A DNA stretch of 64,000 nt from Astropecten irregularis (lineage: Eukaryota; Echinodermata; Asteroidea; Paxillosida; Astropectinidae). The stretch lies in the NCBI GenBank assembly GCA_963971285.1, contig OZ020250.1:18194783-18258782 (forward strand), written 5' to 3'. The translations under genes and the position numbers were made by a program. Positions within the stretch are counted from its first letter, which is position 1; each line of letters begins with the position of its first letter. Below, in pieces: positions 39,143 to 52,400 of this stretch. The notes beneath the pieces were generated by a model. That model saw only the letters and a program-made list of their open reading frames with translations, made no database searches and was not told the origin of the DNA.

Positions 39143-39375
39143 CAAAAGTGAACAAAGAAAAATTGCTGCATGTATCATTGAAACGATCCCTGGGGTATGG
39201 CGGTGTGTGCGTGGTTTCATGGCTTCTGACTGCCAAACGAACAAAGATAATTGACTATTGGGGTCACCACCACTGTAGGGCTGGATGGCTCAGTTGGTAG
39301 AGAGCCTGTACAGTATTCAGGAGGTCGCCGGTTCGAATCCCGCTCCAGTCAATTTTTCTTTGTTCACTTTTCAAA
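39143..39375 (+). mobile_element. tRNA-like module inside an inverted-repeat element
   Basis: AAAAGTGAACAAAGAAAAAT at the left and ATTTTTCTTTGTTCACTTTT at the right are perfect inverted ends. The right half is a tRNA-like sequence (GCTCAGTTGGTAGAG; GGTTCGAATCC). Confidence 0.75.
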
Positions 39376-39864
39376 AAATAAGAATAGAAAAAAACCCAGC
39401 AGGCATTAATTGAGGTACCAATGCTCAGCAGATCATTGAAATATAAGCAACATACTGCCATACAAACAGGACATTATGGGTATGCCACTGAGTAAATAAA
39501 CTATGTGCTTGCTGCCGCATTAAGTTAAGCTCAGTGAGTCACTGCAATGAACTGATTGAACGCCACAGATTCCTCTCCGTTAAACCTCAGTATGTAACAG
39601 CTCCATTCAAACTCATTCTCAAATAGGGTAAATATCACGCGGCACAGTTCGCTGACGATTTCTTTTCAGAGGTTCAGTTCATCTTTGCAGCTGGAGGTGA
39701 AAATCACGAGCATTACTCCAAAATATGATCAGAAGAAACGATGGGGGCATTTTGCTGAGATCCAAGGCTAGTGCAGTGATGAGTTTCCTTAATAGACACA
39801 TCCATCCTTCAAAAACAGTCAACAGCGAACCAAGAAAGCAGTGCATGTGTACTGTTCAATCATA

Positions 39865-40023
39865 AAAGCGCTCCGCACTAATGGCGTCACAAAATTCCCG
39901 GATGTCAGACAAACATTGTCTCACACGTAGTGTACATGCACGCGCGCACGCACACACGTTTGCATGGTTGCAATGTTTGTCTGAGATCCGGTGCTTTTTT
40001 TAGCGCAAATGCGGAGCGCTATT
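39865..40023. mobile_element. C-family MITE copy 3
   Basis: AGCGCTCCGCACTAATGG and AATGCGGAGCGCTATT ends, reverse orientation relative to copy 2. Lies about 250 bp beyond the VPS16 stop codon. Confidence 0.87.
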
Positions 40024-40269
40024 GACATTGGATTTTGCGTGACGAGACGACACAGCTGCAGAACGCGGGGCAATCTCCAACATGGCTTATCCACCGAACC
40101 CCAGTATTTGAGGTGGTCACCGGTTAAACACATGGTTCAAAAATCCAACCAGAAATTCACCGACTTCCAGTGACAATGTGGCACACAATTATACACGTGG
40201 CACTGAACCGGGCACCGGTGTCAAATGGCACAGTTGTGTTATCGGTGTGATTTCTCACCGGTATTCCGC

Positions 40270-40411
40270 TCATTTCTTGGCAACCATCTGGGCTTTCATA
40301 TTCTGGATCTTGGCAGTCAGGGACCGGTTACCGGTGCTCTGCCTCATGACCTGGTTCAGGTCATCTTCGTTTTTCTGCTGGAAGGCAAGATCAGCCGCCT
40401 CCTCCAGGGAC
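40270..40411 (-). CDS. VPS16: VPS16 exon 23 (terminal)
   Basis: Acceptor TTAAAG, stop TGA at 40272–40270. Encodes [20 protein letters not shown] then [20 protein letters not shown] and QMVAKK. The acceptor sits directly beside an (A/T)-rich simple repeat that supplies its pyrimidine tract. Confidence 0.95.
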
Positions 40412-43400
40412 CTTTAAAAACAAAACAATAAACAAAAACAATAAACATAAATAATAAACAAAAATAATAAACAAAAACAATTAAAAAAATATAAAAAAAT
40501 AAATAAATAATAATGAACAAAAATAAAAAACAAAATAATAAACAAAAATAATAAACAAAAACAATAAACAAAAATAATAAACAAAAATAATAAACAAAAA
40601 TAATAAACAAAAATGAAAACTAAGCTTGCCTAAGTTGTGTCTTTTATCAGTCTAGGTTCAGTACAAACTACCTATGAAACATGCCCTACGAGAACTCGTG
40701 ATTTTAATCAATGCAATCTCTTTGACCAAATGATCTAAAAAATATTTCCAAAGGACAAACTGATGTTGAAAGCTGGTTCATACAGAGGCGTGTTTTCGAG
40801 GCCCAAACCGTGAACATGTTTCTTGCTTGGTTGTTAGTTCGCCAGGCATTTTGACAACTTCACTTCTGTTTCAATGGCGTCATTGATTCAACCGAATGAG
40901 AATTGAGGGATGGTCAGTCCAACATGGCGGAAAGGTAAGCTATCTGCAGGTCCGACTCCTAATAGCGCTCTGCACTTGCGCTAAAAATAGCACCGGACCT
41001 CAGACAAACATTGCAACCATGCACACTTGCGTGTGTGAGACAATGTTTGTCTGACATCCGGGGATTTTGTGACGTCATTAGTGCGGAGCGCTAATCTGCC
41101 ATGTCTGCTGCCATTTTTGTTAACATTTTGAAAAAGTGTTTTGGCCCATTCCCCCAACTATGTTTCTGTTCATCGAGAGTGACGACAGAAACAACTTCCT
41201 GGTCATGTCCCCCAAACCACACCCCAGTATCCCCGTCTCTTGACTACTTACCCCATTTTGATGTACATCTTGACTTTATTCTCCACTGCTACCTTCGTGA
41301 TGTACTTGTTGGCTTCATATTTATTGTTCTGGTTCATGCAGACTTCCACGAAAGGCTAAGGGGGATGAAAAGGATATCACATGATAGGTTACTCATATCT
41401 GAAAATAACAGATTCTTCAAATCACAACCCAAGCTTCAGCAGTAACCAACGTCAAAGAACTGAGCAGTTTGAAGCTGAAGTTTTCTAAGAACAATTTTGT
41501 TGTTTTGTGTAAATGATTAAAGGGAGCATATAGGATTTGCAAGGCCTCCAAAACTTTTTATTGAGTTTGAGACAGAAAATGGACTCAACAGTTCGTAAAC
41601 AGTGCAAACAGTCACCATAGGAAATCTTGGTTCATCAGATGCTGGGTTTTTCAAGGAAATCTAGATTAAGTGTCTTTTTCCAAAGATCGTTCGTCGGAAC
41701 GATTTTTTTTGGAACAAACAAAAAGTAAACTATTCTTCATGTTTTATAAGAAAAATAGAGTCGGGTTTTCGCAATTTTCTCGTGACTCAGATGTCCGATT
41801 GAGCTCAAATGTTCACAGGTTTATTATTTCATGTACATGTTTGATCAGACAAAGTATGAGTGCAGTCCTGTGACCTTTACCAATCATGTATTGTACCTTT
41901 AAAGAAAATAAACTTTTATGTCGGGTCTGTTTTCAAGGATTATGCAAAGTTTACCTCATATCCGATGGGGGATTTCTTGCTCTTGGCAAACCGTTCCAGT
42001 TCGAGCCAATCCCCTGCTTTGGCTAGGGCATCAATCTTCAACCACCAGAATCTACAAAATAATTGCAAAATATGATATAATTACCATTAAAGGTATAATA
42101 CATGATTGGTAAACGTTTCGATCCTAGCAGGCTTTTTGCCTTTATTTTTTTTATTGATGAGCAGTTTGTGGCAGTTTACTACTAGCATTGTGACTATCAC
42201 AAAGGCACTATCATACTTTGGTAGGAAACCAAAACAGAAATCTTCACAGATTTACGTATAGCTAACAGGGTGATTGCCTAACTATAAAGATGGTGATGGT
42301 ACAAACATACCGTTAAAGGTTACTCGCCTGAAATGCTGTATTTTTAGTAAAACAAAAGACCGAAAACAGTTCTGATCTCCGAGATCAAACCTCACAATTA
42401 CCTTACAATCTTGCGTAACAATTGCAACGCTTTTATTTTGCTGTTTTCTACTGTTTCCTATAATCAAATGAGCTGAACAATTTTCAGGTTTTTTTTCATG
42501 ACAAATCTAATTATGAACAGAACGCAGCTGTTCTATCAACTTTACCAAAGTATGACACTTCCTTTAAATCTGAAAGGTTTGAACTGATATCTGTGGGGTT
42601 GAGGTTTAAACTTGTTCATGTTTACCTTTTGTCAGGCACTTTGAATTCCTTCCTGAGCTGTTCAGCTACCTTGCCCATGTTCTTGGATATGAGGTCATGC
42701 ATGGTGTCGTGCAAGGACTTGCCGATGTAAGCCACCTTGTATTGCTCCTCAAGGCGGCGCTGGTAGCCGAGCAGTCGCGTTTGCTCCTCTGTTACCTGTT
42801 GGCAATTTCATAAAACTGTTAAGCACACAAAAAATTTGCTTAGCACAAAAATGTCTCGCCCAATAAAACAAACCACCATTGAAAATTCCATTTGATATTC
42901 AAAAACAGCCAAAGAACAATCACAAGTGATACACAACACGTGGAAATTTGGTTGTTAACCCCGTTTTTATTAAGACAGAAATGTCATGCTAAGCAAAATT
43001 TTGTGCTTAACAGTTTTATGAAATTGGACCCTGTTGGCACAAAGATGTCCAAGATTGGACATTCAGGGAGGATATTCCTTCAGTTTGAATATGAATTATC
43101 CAATTCTGTATAAAGGAAGATTCCATCTGGAGGGCGTGGACTGGGAGGCCACGCCCTCTGATGTGACCAATCAGAGACTAGACTTGTTGCTAGGGCTTGT
43201 GCCCTTGGTCTTTAACTCAGGCGCGGTTCTAGAGCCAACATTTTGGGGGGCTAGAAGAGCCATTATTTGGGGTTCTTCTAACACTCACTTCTGCTATGTC
43301 TTATAAGGGGTCGAAAAACATGTACATCATAGCCCACACAATGCGTTTTTTATGTAATTGGCGCTTTGTGCAAAAATCCAGTATTTTCAAGAATTTTTTT

Positions 43401-46400
43401 TTTTTCACTTGCATTTTTTTGGGGGGTGGGGGGGGGGGGTGCTAGACAAAATTTTTTTGGGGGGCCACAGCCTCCCCCTATCCCACCGTAGAACGTTGCC
43501 TTGATACCCCTGGACATTGCCTCAGTGTCCCTAGTCATTGCCTCAGTGCCCCTCTTCATTGCCTTAATACTGCTGGTCATTGTCTTGATACCCCTGGTCA
43601 CTGCAAATGACCATTTCTTTCACCTAAATGTCATTCACAATGGGATAATATAAAAATTCAATGTAATTATTCATGATGATACATAGTTTTACCCAGATAT
43701 CCTTCAGCCCCAATTTTTGATTTCATTCAAACATTCTTAAAAGTTAAAAATCTTTTAAAAGCTGGAGTGCAGTAAAATTTCGGGAAAATACCAAAAGCGG
43801 AAACTCACCTTTGCTGCAAATTCATTCCTGGCCTTTGTGTAGTTGTCATGAGCACCATTGAGCTTATCTGATTTGTGCTGAACATCCTGTAAAAATGCAG
43901 CAAACATACAAACATAACCACAACACCAATTTGGTAAACTTAAATGCTAAACCTAAATTTTGAGGAAAAAGGAAAAAAATGCTATCATAAGGATTCCCAA
44001 AACAGTTTGCTCAATGCTGTATGAGCAAGTGTACATGCTGAGTAGCCTATCTGCAGAGTACCGATTGCATGCAGTACACATTGTATGGCTTTTCAGCCGG
44101 TATCAACTCATACCCATTACCACCATATCCCAAGGCTCAGATCTTTCCTTAGATGGCACACCCCTGACAAGTGAGGGACCTCTTGCAAATCTCAAATGAC
44201 TTACTGTTGTTTTGAAGCTCTCTGCAACTTGGCAGTTAGCCATTTCTTGGAAGTCGTCATTCTGGTAGTACAGATCGGACAAAAGGGCTGGTTTCTGCTC
44301 ACGACAAAACTGCTCAAAAAGAGAGAGAGAAAGCAAAAATAAAATCATGCACAAAAAACATAATTAAAGTAAAAAAAAACAACTTTATCTCCTTTAATAA
44401 TACAAGTAATATACTGCTGCAAAGTGTTAAACTGCTGTAAACTGCTCATCAGCCAAAACAATGACCTGAAATTTATAAAATGCTTGGAGTAAAAGGAGGG
44501 CCTGACGCGTTCAATTAAAATCCTGCTAGGATTGAAAGGCGTCAGGCCCTCCTAACTCCAAGTAAATTTAATTAAAATAAATACCGGGTAACCCCCCCCC
44601 CCCCCCCCCCCCAAAACAAAATCAAAATCAAATCAAATCCCCAAAATTTGGCACAGGTATCAGTTAAAGATCATCCCACAAAAAATGTTAAAAATATCCC
44701 AAATATTAACAACTGTGCAGTGTCCCTGTGGTAAATCTTTTAATTTTAAACAAGATGGGCCAACAAACCCTGTTTGTTAACTAGAGTTAACTGAGACTCT
44801 TCAGACCCAGGTCCGTCCAAGTCACACGATTCTCAGAGATAGGTTTTGGCAGATTTGGAATCGCTTCTGGAATTAAGAGTTCCTGCGATTCCCGAGAGTT
44901 AAAGAGTTATAACATAGATTGCATCTAGCATCTGCCTACCTGCATGAAGAGGCTCTGTGCCATGGGTTGATTGCGCAATGACATGAGGAAATCTCCAGTG
45001 GGCATTGTCTCTTGCATCTGCAGCAGCACCAAGTACACTGCACAAACACAGGGAGCAAAAGCAAGCAATTCATCCACCCATCAGTACCCTACAACTGTTT
45101 CATGTCTCAATTTGTTCATAGTTATTTCAGTGCCCACCCATCTAGCTGGGGACTCTTATCAAAGTATTAAGTCAGTGGCATGCTTTGTGTGTCATTCTTG
45201 AAGGGTCCAATTAACAAGGCCACTTGGTATTTTCACGTACTAATTAAGCCTTGGTGTTAAAATACGGTTATCTCCTTTATTTGAGGGGAGGCAGGAAGGC
45301 TATGTAACTAAGCTTTTTACAAGCCTAAACCAAATATGTTAAAATCATATGGTTTAATTGCATAGCAGCACTTTATCTGAGGTCACACACATTATCCCAG
45401 GGGCCAATTTCATAGAGCTGCTAGAGCAAATAATGTGCTTAAGCATGAAAAGTCTTCCTTGATCATACAGGATTAGCAACCAAATTTTCATGTGATGTTT
45501 ACTGCTTTTGACTTTCGGCCATTGTTTACAGAGCATAATATTCACAAGGGTTTTTGGCTAGAATAAAGATTTCATTTACTAAGCAAATGTTGGTGCTTAA
45601 TTAAGCAGCTCTATGAAATTGGCCCCAGGTCATTTTTGGCTAAATTATATCACTCCTCAGACCATCTGGACACCATTCAACAACACTCGCTCACTACCCT
45701 AAGAATCAAAGTGACTCGTGACTGAGCAATCAATCAATCAGAGGTTCGCCTTACCCAAGTCAGTGTCTCCACTCTCAATAGCCTTGATGAGGGCAACCCG
45801 TTGGTCTCTCATGGTCATCAGCAGTGGCACTTGTTCTGCTGCTCTGGGCTCATATTCTAGCAACTGAAGTCCAAAATACAGACATCATGATACAAAATAG
45901 CTGTCTTATGTTTATTTCCCCTACAGAAGCTTTATAAATTCCTCATGTACAATGCACATTTCAATTGTAATGCACAGATGAAGTTGGATTAATGTAAGTA
46001 TGTCAACTGTATATTATAGCCTAGTATTTGACCAAAGCGGCATAGTTTGTGATGGTGTGCCTCGTTTGTTTTCCCTGTTTTTTGTTCAAGAGGATGTTCA
46101 ACACTCACCAAGCCTCGCTTTATTTGTTAGAACTATAATCATTAAAATTACTTGACATGAGAAAAAAAATTATCTCACACTGAACACAGAAAGAGTCTTG
46201 TTGATGATTTTTCTCTCAACATGCTCAACCCGCAAGCTACCCCAAAATTGAAACTGTCTGAATTCCGTTAATGGGGGCAGCAGACAAATCTGTGTGATTT
46301 TGTGACGTCACATTACGGAGCCTTTTCATTAAATGAGAGATAGATGGAACTTTTGGAAGGTGTTTGGACTATTAACATGCAACATACCCTGACGGCCAGC

Positions 46401-49400
46401 TGTGTGCGGCCGCACTCTGATGCCTTCTTTGCAATCTCTGAGTAGGCAATCCCAGGGGTAGCATCCAGCTTGCTCTTGATGTCTTGAGCAATCTTCTCAT
46501 CGGCAATGTGCTTCTGCAAGACCTGACAAACAAAACAAATGCCACATGGACGAAAATTCATTATCCACATTTTGTGATCTTCTTTTACAAGGGCACGTAC
46601 AACATTGGTAAAGGTTACAGATCAGCTGCAGGTTGCTCATAATTCAATGTCATGGAATAAAAACAAACCTGTAAAATGTTTAGCTCAATTGATTATTGGA
46701 AACAGTAGAAAATGGCGAAAACCCATTGCAATTGTTACTCCAAATTGTGTGAGAATAGCTGTTTTATTTTTTTCTTAATGTACATATCCAAGATCAAAGA
46801 AAAGCTTTGGTGTTTGCTTTTACTCTTTTTTGGATAAATACAGCGTTTCAGGCACAAACATTTTTACATTATTATGTTTCTACCATTACCGTCTTTATAC
46901 CCTGTAAGTTATGTGTAAAGAGTTTTCTTTCTGGCAACAATAAGCAAGGACTTTCTTCAGAATGCATATAACAGGGTGTTAGCAGACAAAAATCACGATT
47001 AGCCTAGAAATTATTTGCTAACCGAAAGTCTTGCTAACGGATTTCATAAAATAGATTTCATGCATAGCAGTGCCCATAAGCACAAAAAGAGGCCAGATTC
47101 CATGAAATTGGGCCCAGGGGGAAGACAAACGGTTACACTGTTGAAGTCAACAAGCTAAGAGGCTCGCTTATGCTAGGAGTCCACTGGGCCGGCGCCAGTT
47201 GGTGCAAATTCACGCCAATGCAATTTGCTGTGGCGCCTAGTGTCGCAAATAAGGTGCCTAGTGGCGTGCAGTGGCTCAAACTGCCTCCCAACTGGCTCGT
47301 GGTGGCCCGTAACAGCGACAAAAATTTAATTTGGCGGCAAGAAAATTTCAAAATGTTTGAAATTTTTGCCGCGCCACTTGCATTGAGCAAGCAGCGTGAA
47401 GTGTCCACCAAGTGACACCAAATGGCGCAAACAATCCGCCTATTGGAATCCACTGGAATGTAATGGCGTGCGACACAGCAAGCAACTACGCGCCAATCAT
47501 ATAATCTTTGGCGCGAACTGGCACCAACTTGGCGCCGGCCCAGTGGACTCCTAGCATAAGGTATCAAGACACAAATCACTTTTCCAGAATACTGACCCAG
47601 TCAGCACTGAGATTACAACGGACGAGCTAACAGTATAAGGCACCAGTGGGAAGACAAAGGGTTCGACTGATGTGAATAACCTAAGAGCTCTCACCTTATA
47701 ACAGGCCCAATGCCCTAATATCCTGCTTTCTCCATCAGCTTCTGGTAGTTTAAGGAAGCGGCTGATGTGCATGGCAAGACACCACTGGCGGCGCAATATC
47801 AACCTACGCAGCAGAAGAAAACCAAGCATTGCATGAAACAAGTCAGTCACACCCATAGAGATGCATACTAATAAACCAAGCATTGCATGAAACAAGTCAG
47901 TCACATCCATAGAGATGCATACTAATAAACCAAGCATTGCATGAAACAAGTCAGTCACACCCATAGAGATGCATACTAATAAAATTTGTTTGACAACATG
48001 GGGATCGATCCGCCATTACTGAAATGGGCACTGCGCCGGCGCTTTACTATCTTTGCTGTGTACGTACGGCGTAAGCCTTTGTACTGTACTCAGGGATGAG
48101 ATTGACCAATGATCAAAATGTCTGAAAACAGCTGACAGGGATAATAAAATGTAAGAAATCAGAAAATCACCTATACTTTATACACAGCCAATCCTTTTTA
48201 CGATTTTCATTGCCAGTTCATCAACCTTTGTAAAACACTGTAAATGACTGTATATCTTTTAACAATATCTATTTTGAGAGAATTATAGAGGTAAACTTCT
48301 ATATGGACGTACCTGTCAATCAGTACCGGCAATGTTAACCTCTTGAGTCTGTTGAAAATAACTATTAAGGAAACTGAAATGTGGTGTCGTGGTACGAAAT
48401 GTGCTGAGTGCAGATACAAATTGCTGTACAGAAGTCATTGGTTACCAACCAAAATGGCATATGACTGCATGTTGCACGTGAACAGGAGACCGAATGAATT
48501 GCCATGCAATTGCACACTGTACACTATGGCTGGTACTGGATTTTGTTCATGGTGGGCCATTGGGCAACGGTAAGTCCATTTATTCATCCAAGTTCAAAGA
48601 TGCATAAGACCGATAGATATATGCATGCAGTACTTCATACAATACCTTGGCCAAAAATATCCGTCAAGTATGGAAAGCAGTACCAGTAATTTAACAAACA
48701 AAACTTTGTAAAAGGCTGGCCCATCCTCTCCCTCAACCAATCAGAACCAAGCCTGTTACATAAAAGTTCCAACATTTTAAGTTCCGGACATACATCAGTA
48801 ACTTATATATTAAAAAAAAAAAAAAAATTATCATACTCATAAAAACATTTTTAAAATCTTTTCCTAAAGAAAAAAATCAATTCAATTTTTCAATGTTTTG
48901 TCTACACACAGGTAATGAATCTGTAAAGAGAGCACAAACTACTTGGAGGAAGGTTTTTTGCTATGTGGGGTCAACGACCACTACAGAAGCAAAGGATACT
49001 GCTCGTAGCTTAGTGGCATGCCCACGTGGTATTCACGGACTGAGTTGAGGACCCGGAGCAGTTTGCACATGTTGACAAACTTCTCAGGATTCATGTTGGT
49101 CAGGAAACACTTGCCGAACGAGGCAGCCTTGAAAAGAAGGGAAAACAGAGACAAGGGTAGCGTTAGGCAATTGTTACTGGTAATAAGCTTAAAGGTATAA
49201 TACATGATTGGTAAACGTCACAGGACGGCACTCATACTTTGCCTGATCAAACATGTACATGAAATAATAAACCTGTGAAAATTTGAGCTCAATCGGACGA
49301 GAAAATAGCGAAAACCCGACTCGATTTTTCTTATAAAACATGAAGAAATGTTTACTTTATGTTTGTTCCAAAATTCGTTCGGACGAACGATCTTTGGAAA

Positions 49401-52400
49401 AAGACACTAAATCTTGATTTCCTTGAAAAACCCAGCATCTGATGAACCAAGATGGTGACTGTTTGCACTGTTTAGGAACTGTTGAGTCCATTTTCTGTCT
49501 CAAATTCAATAATTTGTTTTAAGAGGCCTTGCAAATCCTATATGCTCCCTTTAATTTGTAATCACATTATTACTCAGTAATAGCTTTACATTACACTTCA
49601 TAAAATGGGGGTTTACGGAACAGAGCCTCAGGCTTGAGCTCAGGCTCCATTTCATGAATCCATTCTAAAATAATGGGTATCAAAATGGAGGCTTGGCTGC
49701 AGTTCGAAAGTAGATTCTCTGGTTTGAAAAGGAAAACAAAGCTCCAGCTTCAATGAAAAAAACACCACCTATATTTTCATCATATGGATGACAAAGCCGG
49801 AGCCAAAGAGTGAGCCTAAGCCTCAATTTCATAAACCACCATAGACACTACCATAGGGTGAGCCAAAGCCTGAGCCTGAGCCTCCATTTAATATAAACCA
49901 CCATAGACTAGACACTACCATAGGGTGGGTCACTCACCCTGAGTAGCATCCTTTGTGTGCCGGGCTCATATTCGCAACCCGCTGCCTCAATGGTCTGATC
50001 TACGGCTTGGGCTAGCTGATCCTTCACCATGCGGATGTACTCGTCTGCTCTCTGGCTTTCTTTCTGCAGATGAGCAACGGAAAATTCCGGAAGGTATATG
50101 GGGGGAATTGATGGGTGGTTATTAATTGCGTAAACTTAACATTTTAAAGTGTATAACTTGCAAAAGAGTATAATGATATCTTATAGCATAGCGTAACAAA
50201 TACTTATTCATCATACTTTGGTAGCATACCGAAACAGAAATCTTCATAGATTTACCTATTTACTTACAGGGTATAAAGATGGTGATGGTACAAACATACC
50301 GTTAAAAATGTTTTGCCTGAAATGCTGTATTTATCCAGAAATTAGTAAACCAACGACCAAAAATCTTTTTGATCTTTTAAAAGATCAAAAACAAAAGAAA
50401 AAAGACTAAAGAAATACTGTGGCTGTTTTTCACTGTTTTCTCAAAAATTGGGCATCGTATGGGACTGAAATTTTCACAGATGACTGTAATTGTATCTGTC
50501 TTGATAGTTTTGCCCATGAATCTGTATTTCTTTGATAAAAACCAAAGTATGATACTACCTTTAAATTGTACAGATTAATCAATTAATGATAAATGCCCAA
50601 ATGACGTACCTGAAATTCCTTGGACGCCTCAAAGAGCATCGCTCCAGGAGCCATGGATCCAATCTTGAAAATGTCCTCCACGACAGCTATAGGCATTGGA
50701 TAAAGAGACAGGGAATAAGACCGTCCATACATAACCCCCTCTAATCTATTTTTTAAGATGTCAGTGTGTTTTTTCCTCATGTATTAAAGTTCAATGTCAC
50801 TGATAGTACAAAACGAGTCAAGGAGCTTTTCAGAATCACTTCACTCTTCAGCAGATACCCATTTTTCAAAAAAATATGAAAAGAAATTGTATGTTTTCAG
50901 CCACTTGATTTTTAGTCTATTGCATTCACTATCTCACTGGGTAAATTCTGACAACATTTCAATGCAATCCAATTTATGCATCACCGAGCAATTACTGATT
51001 GTCTTGAACAGTCCATTTTGTTACCATTACAAATGAGTGACAGTTGTGGTCATCTTAGTGGTTCTTTGTGTGTAGTGAATGTGGGCGGCCACTTCGAGGG
51101 GAGGTTTACAGATCACAACTAAGAAACTCAATTGTAATGGCAGAAAAGTGGACTTTTATAGACAATCAGTAATTGCTCGGTGATGCATGAATGGATTGCA
51201 TTGAAATTTCGTCAGAACATGGCCTGGGAGATATTGAATGCCATAGACTAAAAATCAAACAGCTGAAAACATTGTTGAAACTGGGGACACACTGTATATT
51301 TTGTAACAGATGGTCACTACATTAATTTTAAGTTTACATATTGTCCGTTCAGTCATGCATGTATTAAATAAGGATTCATTTTTCTGTGGAGTTAATAAAT
51401 ACAATACTCCCTTACCTGGTACCCTCTGTAACAACTCATGAGTATAAGTGTCTACGATACGTACACCATCTGCCTCAGGTATGAGATAGGCATCGCTGTC
51501 CATGTTAAATGTGGCTATTTACTGTTAAGGAAAATTACTTTGATGAATTCAGTCAACATTTCTTGTGTTTTATCGTCACAACTGTCCGACTCTTTGAAGT
51601 TGACGGTGCATTCTTTGCAGCTGACTTGGTTGGGCCTGCAAGTTGCATTTTATGTACCTGGGGCCAATTTCATGGAGCTGTTAAGCACATAAAAATTGCT
51701 TAGCACAAAATGTCTCGCCCAATCAAACAAACGACCATTAAAAATTCCATTTGATATTCATGGTCAGCAAACAACAGCTAAAGAACAATCACAAGTGATA
51801 CACAACACATGGAAATTTGGTTGTTAATCCTGTTTTTGTTAAGACAGAAATGTCATGGTTAACACATTTTTGTGCCAAGCAGGGCCTCGAAATTCGAGAA
51901 TTCCTTGTTCAAAAGCCAAGGGTTTTGTGGAGTAGTCAGATGTTGACATAATATGCTAATGTACAGAAATAGTTGGATTTAGTGAAAAAGGATATTTGAT
52001 CCAGTCCTTGTGAGGACCAATGACTAGGAGTAGATTTTCCCAGTAGCCCACGACGGCACCGGTCCCACACCATGCAAGCTGCTTGGGTCGCATCTGGCTC
52101 TTGGTGTCAAATTCACAGTACACTTTCTGCACATAACAAAAATATACAACACCATCATAAACACATGTCACAAAACTATACATATTTCTGTATGTTACCG
52201 ATCCTGTACTGTACCTGTAAAGGTTACCTAAAATCAAAACTCATATGAGTATCTGTATTGTTATGAAACTCAACCTGTCTATCATTGTTTGTGCTAAAAA
52301 AAAATTATAATACGTAAACCCTTCATACAATGTGCGCAAGAAAGCATGAGCTACAGTGGTGCGAGCCTACATGTTCTGCCGATGACGTCACACGCATTGT

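Larger units (their letters stand above)
36717..40269. other. Convergent intergenic region between the unrecognised gene and VPS16
   Basis: The two genes converge here, so it holds both 3' UTRs. Repeats fill most of it: B element 37014–37256, A-family copies at 37585–37949 and 38524–38884, a tRNA-carrying element at 39143–39375 and a C element at 39865–40023. No coding exon seen. Confidence 0.75.

Noticed and set aside
39280-39355. Possible tRNA gene
   Set aside because: A and B boxes are present but the arm pairing is weak, near-identical copies are dispersed, and it sits in a mobile element; it is a SINE-type tRNA relic.
40356-40610. Minus-strand frame rich in FVYYFCLLF
   Set aside because: Translation of the AT-rich simple repeat next to VPS16 exon 23.
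47133-47579. 148-codon minus-strand open frame
   Set aside because: Lies almost entirely inside the G inverted-repeat element; no homology and symmetric content.
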